DNA from: DASUBN01 sp036500225
GTDB taxonomy: Bacteria; Pseudomonadota; Gammaproteobacteria; Natronospirales; REEB76
NCBI GenBank assembly: GCA_036500225.1
Contig: DASYCJ010000048.1
Coordinates: 1 to 15,948 of the forward strand
Reading direction: 5' to 3'
DNA: 15,948 nt
The notes below the pieces were generated by a model. The model ran no database searches. It saw only the letters and a program-made list of their open reading frames with translations, and was not told the DNA's origin. Below are positions 15,075 to 15,948 of the stretch, in pieces. The position numbers were made by a program, and so were the translations under genes. Numbering within the stretch: the stretch's first letter is position 1; every line of letters starts with the position of its first letter.

Positions 15075-15479
15075 TCAGCCCGCGCTGCTGCTGCCGAGAC
15101 CGCCCGGCCAACGGTGACGCAAATGCGAGAAGAATTCTTCCGCGGTCTGGCTTGACCAGGCGTTGGAGTGGATCGGCCTTAAGGAACGGGGATCCTGGCG
15201 TTGCTGGACTGGGGCCAATTGCCTCACGGACTGGGCCGGCCGGCGCGCCTTCTCCGGCTGCGGCGGGCCGCCGGTGGCCTGCTCGGAATAGGCGATGCAG
15301 CGGCCGTCCTTGTCCCTCAGCCAGCCATCTTCGAACCAGCCCATCAGCTCGCCACGGTAGGAATAGACCGCCTGCGCATCTAGGTACGCCACGGGCTCGC
15401 CACTGAACAGGTGCACGTGTTGGCCGTCCTCGCTATAGGCGACGGCTTTGCCACTACGGTCGTAGAAGGTTACGGTCAC
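15075..15479 (-). CDS. 4-fold beta flower protein
   Basis: 134 residues from GTG at 15479. The frame is open further upstream to ATG at 15800, but that extension does not look coding and the GTG sits exactly where the domain begins (MTVTFYDRSGKAVAYS). Four short beta units follow one another: FYDRSGKAVAYSEDGQHVHL, FSGEPVAYLDAQAVYSY, RGELMGWFEDGWLRDKDG and RCIAYSEQ, matching the 4-fold beta flower pattern of repeated x-G-x-x-V-A-Y units. The tail is Pro/Arg/Gln-rich and ends near AWSSQTAEEFFSHL. The family is widespread and its function is not established. A promoter candidate lies at 15520-15548. Confidence 0.8.
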   Translation of the reverse strand: MTVTFYDRSGKAVAYSEDGQHVHLFSGEPVAYLDAQAVYSYRGELMGWFEDGWLRDKDGRCIAYSEQATGGPPQPEKARRPAQSVRQLAPVQQRQDPRSLRPIHSNAWSSQTAEEFFSHLRHRWPGGLGSSSAG

Positions 15480-15519
15480 AATCGTACGCTCGGGATATTG
15501 GTAAGTCTGATGCGGCAGA

Positions 15520-15548
15520 AAAATACCAAAACATCGAGGATTTGAAAA
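15520..15548 (-). promoter_or_regulatory. Candidate promoter of the beta-flower gene
   Basis: On the minus strand TTTTCA (15548-15543) and TATTTT (15525-15520) are separated by 17 bases, each matching the consensus at 4 of 6 positions. A start near 15513 leaves about 34 nt before the GTG. This supports the GTG start over the distant ATG. Confidence 0.35.
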
Positions 15549-15617
15549 CAGAGATAGCGCACATTTTTTTAAGTTAGGGTGTTTACCCGAGGCGGCGGGG
15601 GATCCTCCAGAGAGAAA

Positions 15618-15651
15618 GCGATAAGCCTGCGATTTTAAAAGACTAGTTGGC
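15618..15651 (+). repeat. Dispersed intergenic repeat, right-hand copy
   Basis: GCGATAAGCCTGCGATTT (15618-15635) is identical to 10191-10208. The adjoining 16 bases differ at five positions. The copy lies in the 291-base non-coding stretch 15480-15770 between the beta-flower gene and the broken membrane gene, a region less GC-rich than its surroundings. Later blocks AGTTGGG (15672) and CCTTTTAAGGTAT (15685) also match the 10 kb copy. Confidence 0.6.
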
Positions 15652-15770
15652 AAGGCAAAGAGCGGACCTGGAGTTGGGCACCAACCTTTTAAGGTATTCA
15701 CCCCTTCTCTTCGCGGCGATGCCCCATCATGCGGTGAGGAACCAGTTCCTATCACTCCGTCACTGCGGGG

Positions 15771-15946
15771 CAGGTTTGCCTTGATGAACCAGAAAAGCAT
15801 ATCGACGACGCCGATAACAAAGAAAGGAACACCGAGGATTCTCCGCCGTTTGACCGCGGCAGCTACCTTCGCTCCGCTGAAGAAGCCAAGGTAAAGGCTG
15901 GCGCACCCAAGAGCAGAAACACTATGCCGATGACGTGTTGGATCAT
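15771..15946 (-). pseudogene. Frameshifted small membrane-protein gene (fragment)
   Basis: ATG at 15946 opens MIQHVIGIVFLLLGAPAF but stops at 15863 after 27 codons. Another frame picks up at about 15899 and reads ASLYLGFFSGAKVAAAVKRR, then RILGVPFFVIGVVDMLFWFI (ending near 15771). Joined by one missing base around 15903-15906 they give a plausible two-helix membrane protein, with the helices separated by a basic loop. The true end is unclear because the second frame runs on without a stop into the beta-flower gene. A sequencing indel could produce the same picture. The family is not recognised. Confidence 0.45.
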
Positions 15947-15948
15947 GG

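Noticed and set aside
1..15948. Search by eye for mobile elements, CRISPR arrays, tRNA and rRNA.
   Set aside because: No transposase-like protein, terminal inverted repeats, regular spaced repeats or cloverleaf sequence was seen; short genes or degraded elements could still have been missed.

Overview
The window is a gene-dense, high-GC stretch of ordinary chromosome from a Gram-negative bacterium. Several exported proteins carry Sec signal peptides. Together with the MAPEG, ClC and LprI-type families, they suggest a gammaproteobacterium near the Lysobacterales/Xanthomonadales or Nevskiales. That placement is an impression from gene content and was not tested by a search. I see no insertion sequence, phage gene, CRISPR array, tRNA or rRNA.

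Left part (1-4806), minus strand. A large exported ankyrin-repeat protein runs off the left edge, so only its first 740 residues are present. Next to it is an exported three-part protein: an alpha/beta-hydrolase-like domain, a TPR-like region and an FGE/SUMF1-like domain. The catalytic residues of both enzyme-like domains appear to be missing. A small two-helix membrane protein follows, possibly frameshifted at a run of six A.

Middle (5088-8358). Two tandem small exported proteins on the plus strand share a leader and a Cys-Gly end. The second meets a convergent NRAMP-related transporter gene, and the two genes use the same CTAG for their stop codons. A MAPEG protein (minus) and an SMR-like four-helix protein (plus) diverge from one intergenic region. 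The gap at 8072-8358 holds a strong rho-independent terminator pointing the minus way with no minus-strand gene to serve. This is the best hint of an undescribed small RNA in the window.

Right part (8359-15948). A ClC-type chloride/proton exchanger gene is followed 26 bp later by a MarR-type regulator, probably one transcript. Then come a large exported protein with an N-terminal LprI-type domain and a propeller-like middle, an ICL/PEP-mutase superfamily enzyme, a zinc-free MDR oxidoreductase, and a glyoxalase/VOC-fold protein. A convergent gene for a 4-fold beta flower protein and a broken small membrane-protein gene close the window.

The genes do not form one obvious pathway. Signals that gene calls do not explain are: the orphan terminator and candidate sRNA; a short dispersed intergenic repeat in three diverged copies (4857, 10188, 15618); two look-alike promoters (10218, 13510); and a shared extended -10 motif (2282, 7644). 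No coherent new multi-gene system could be demonstrated.
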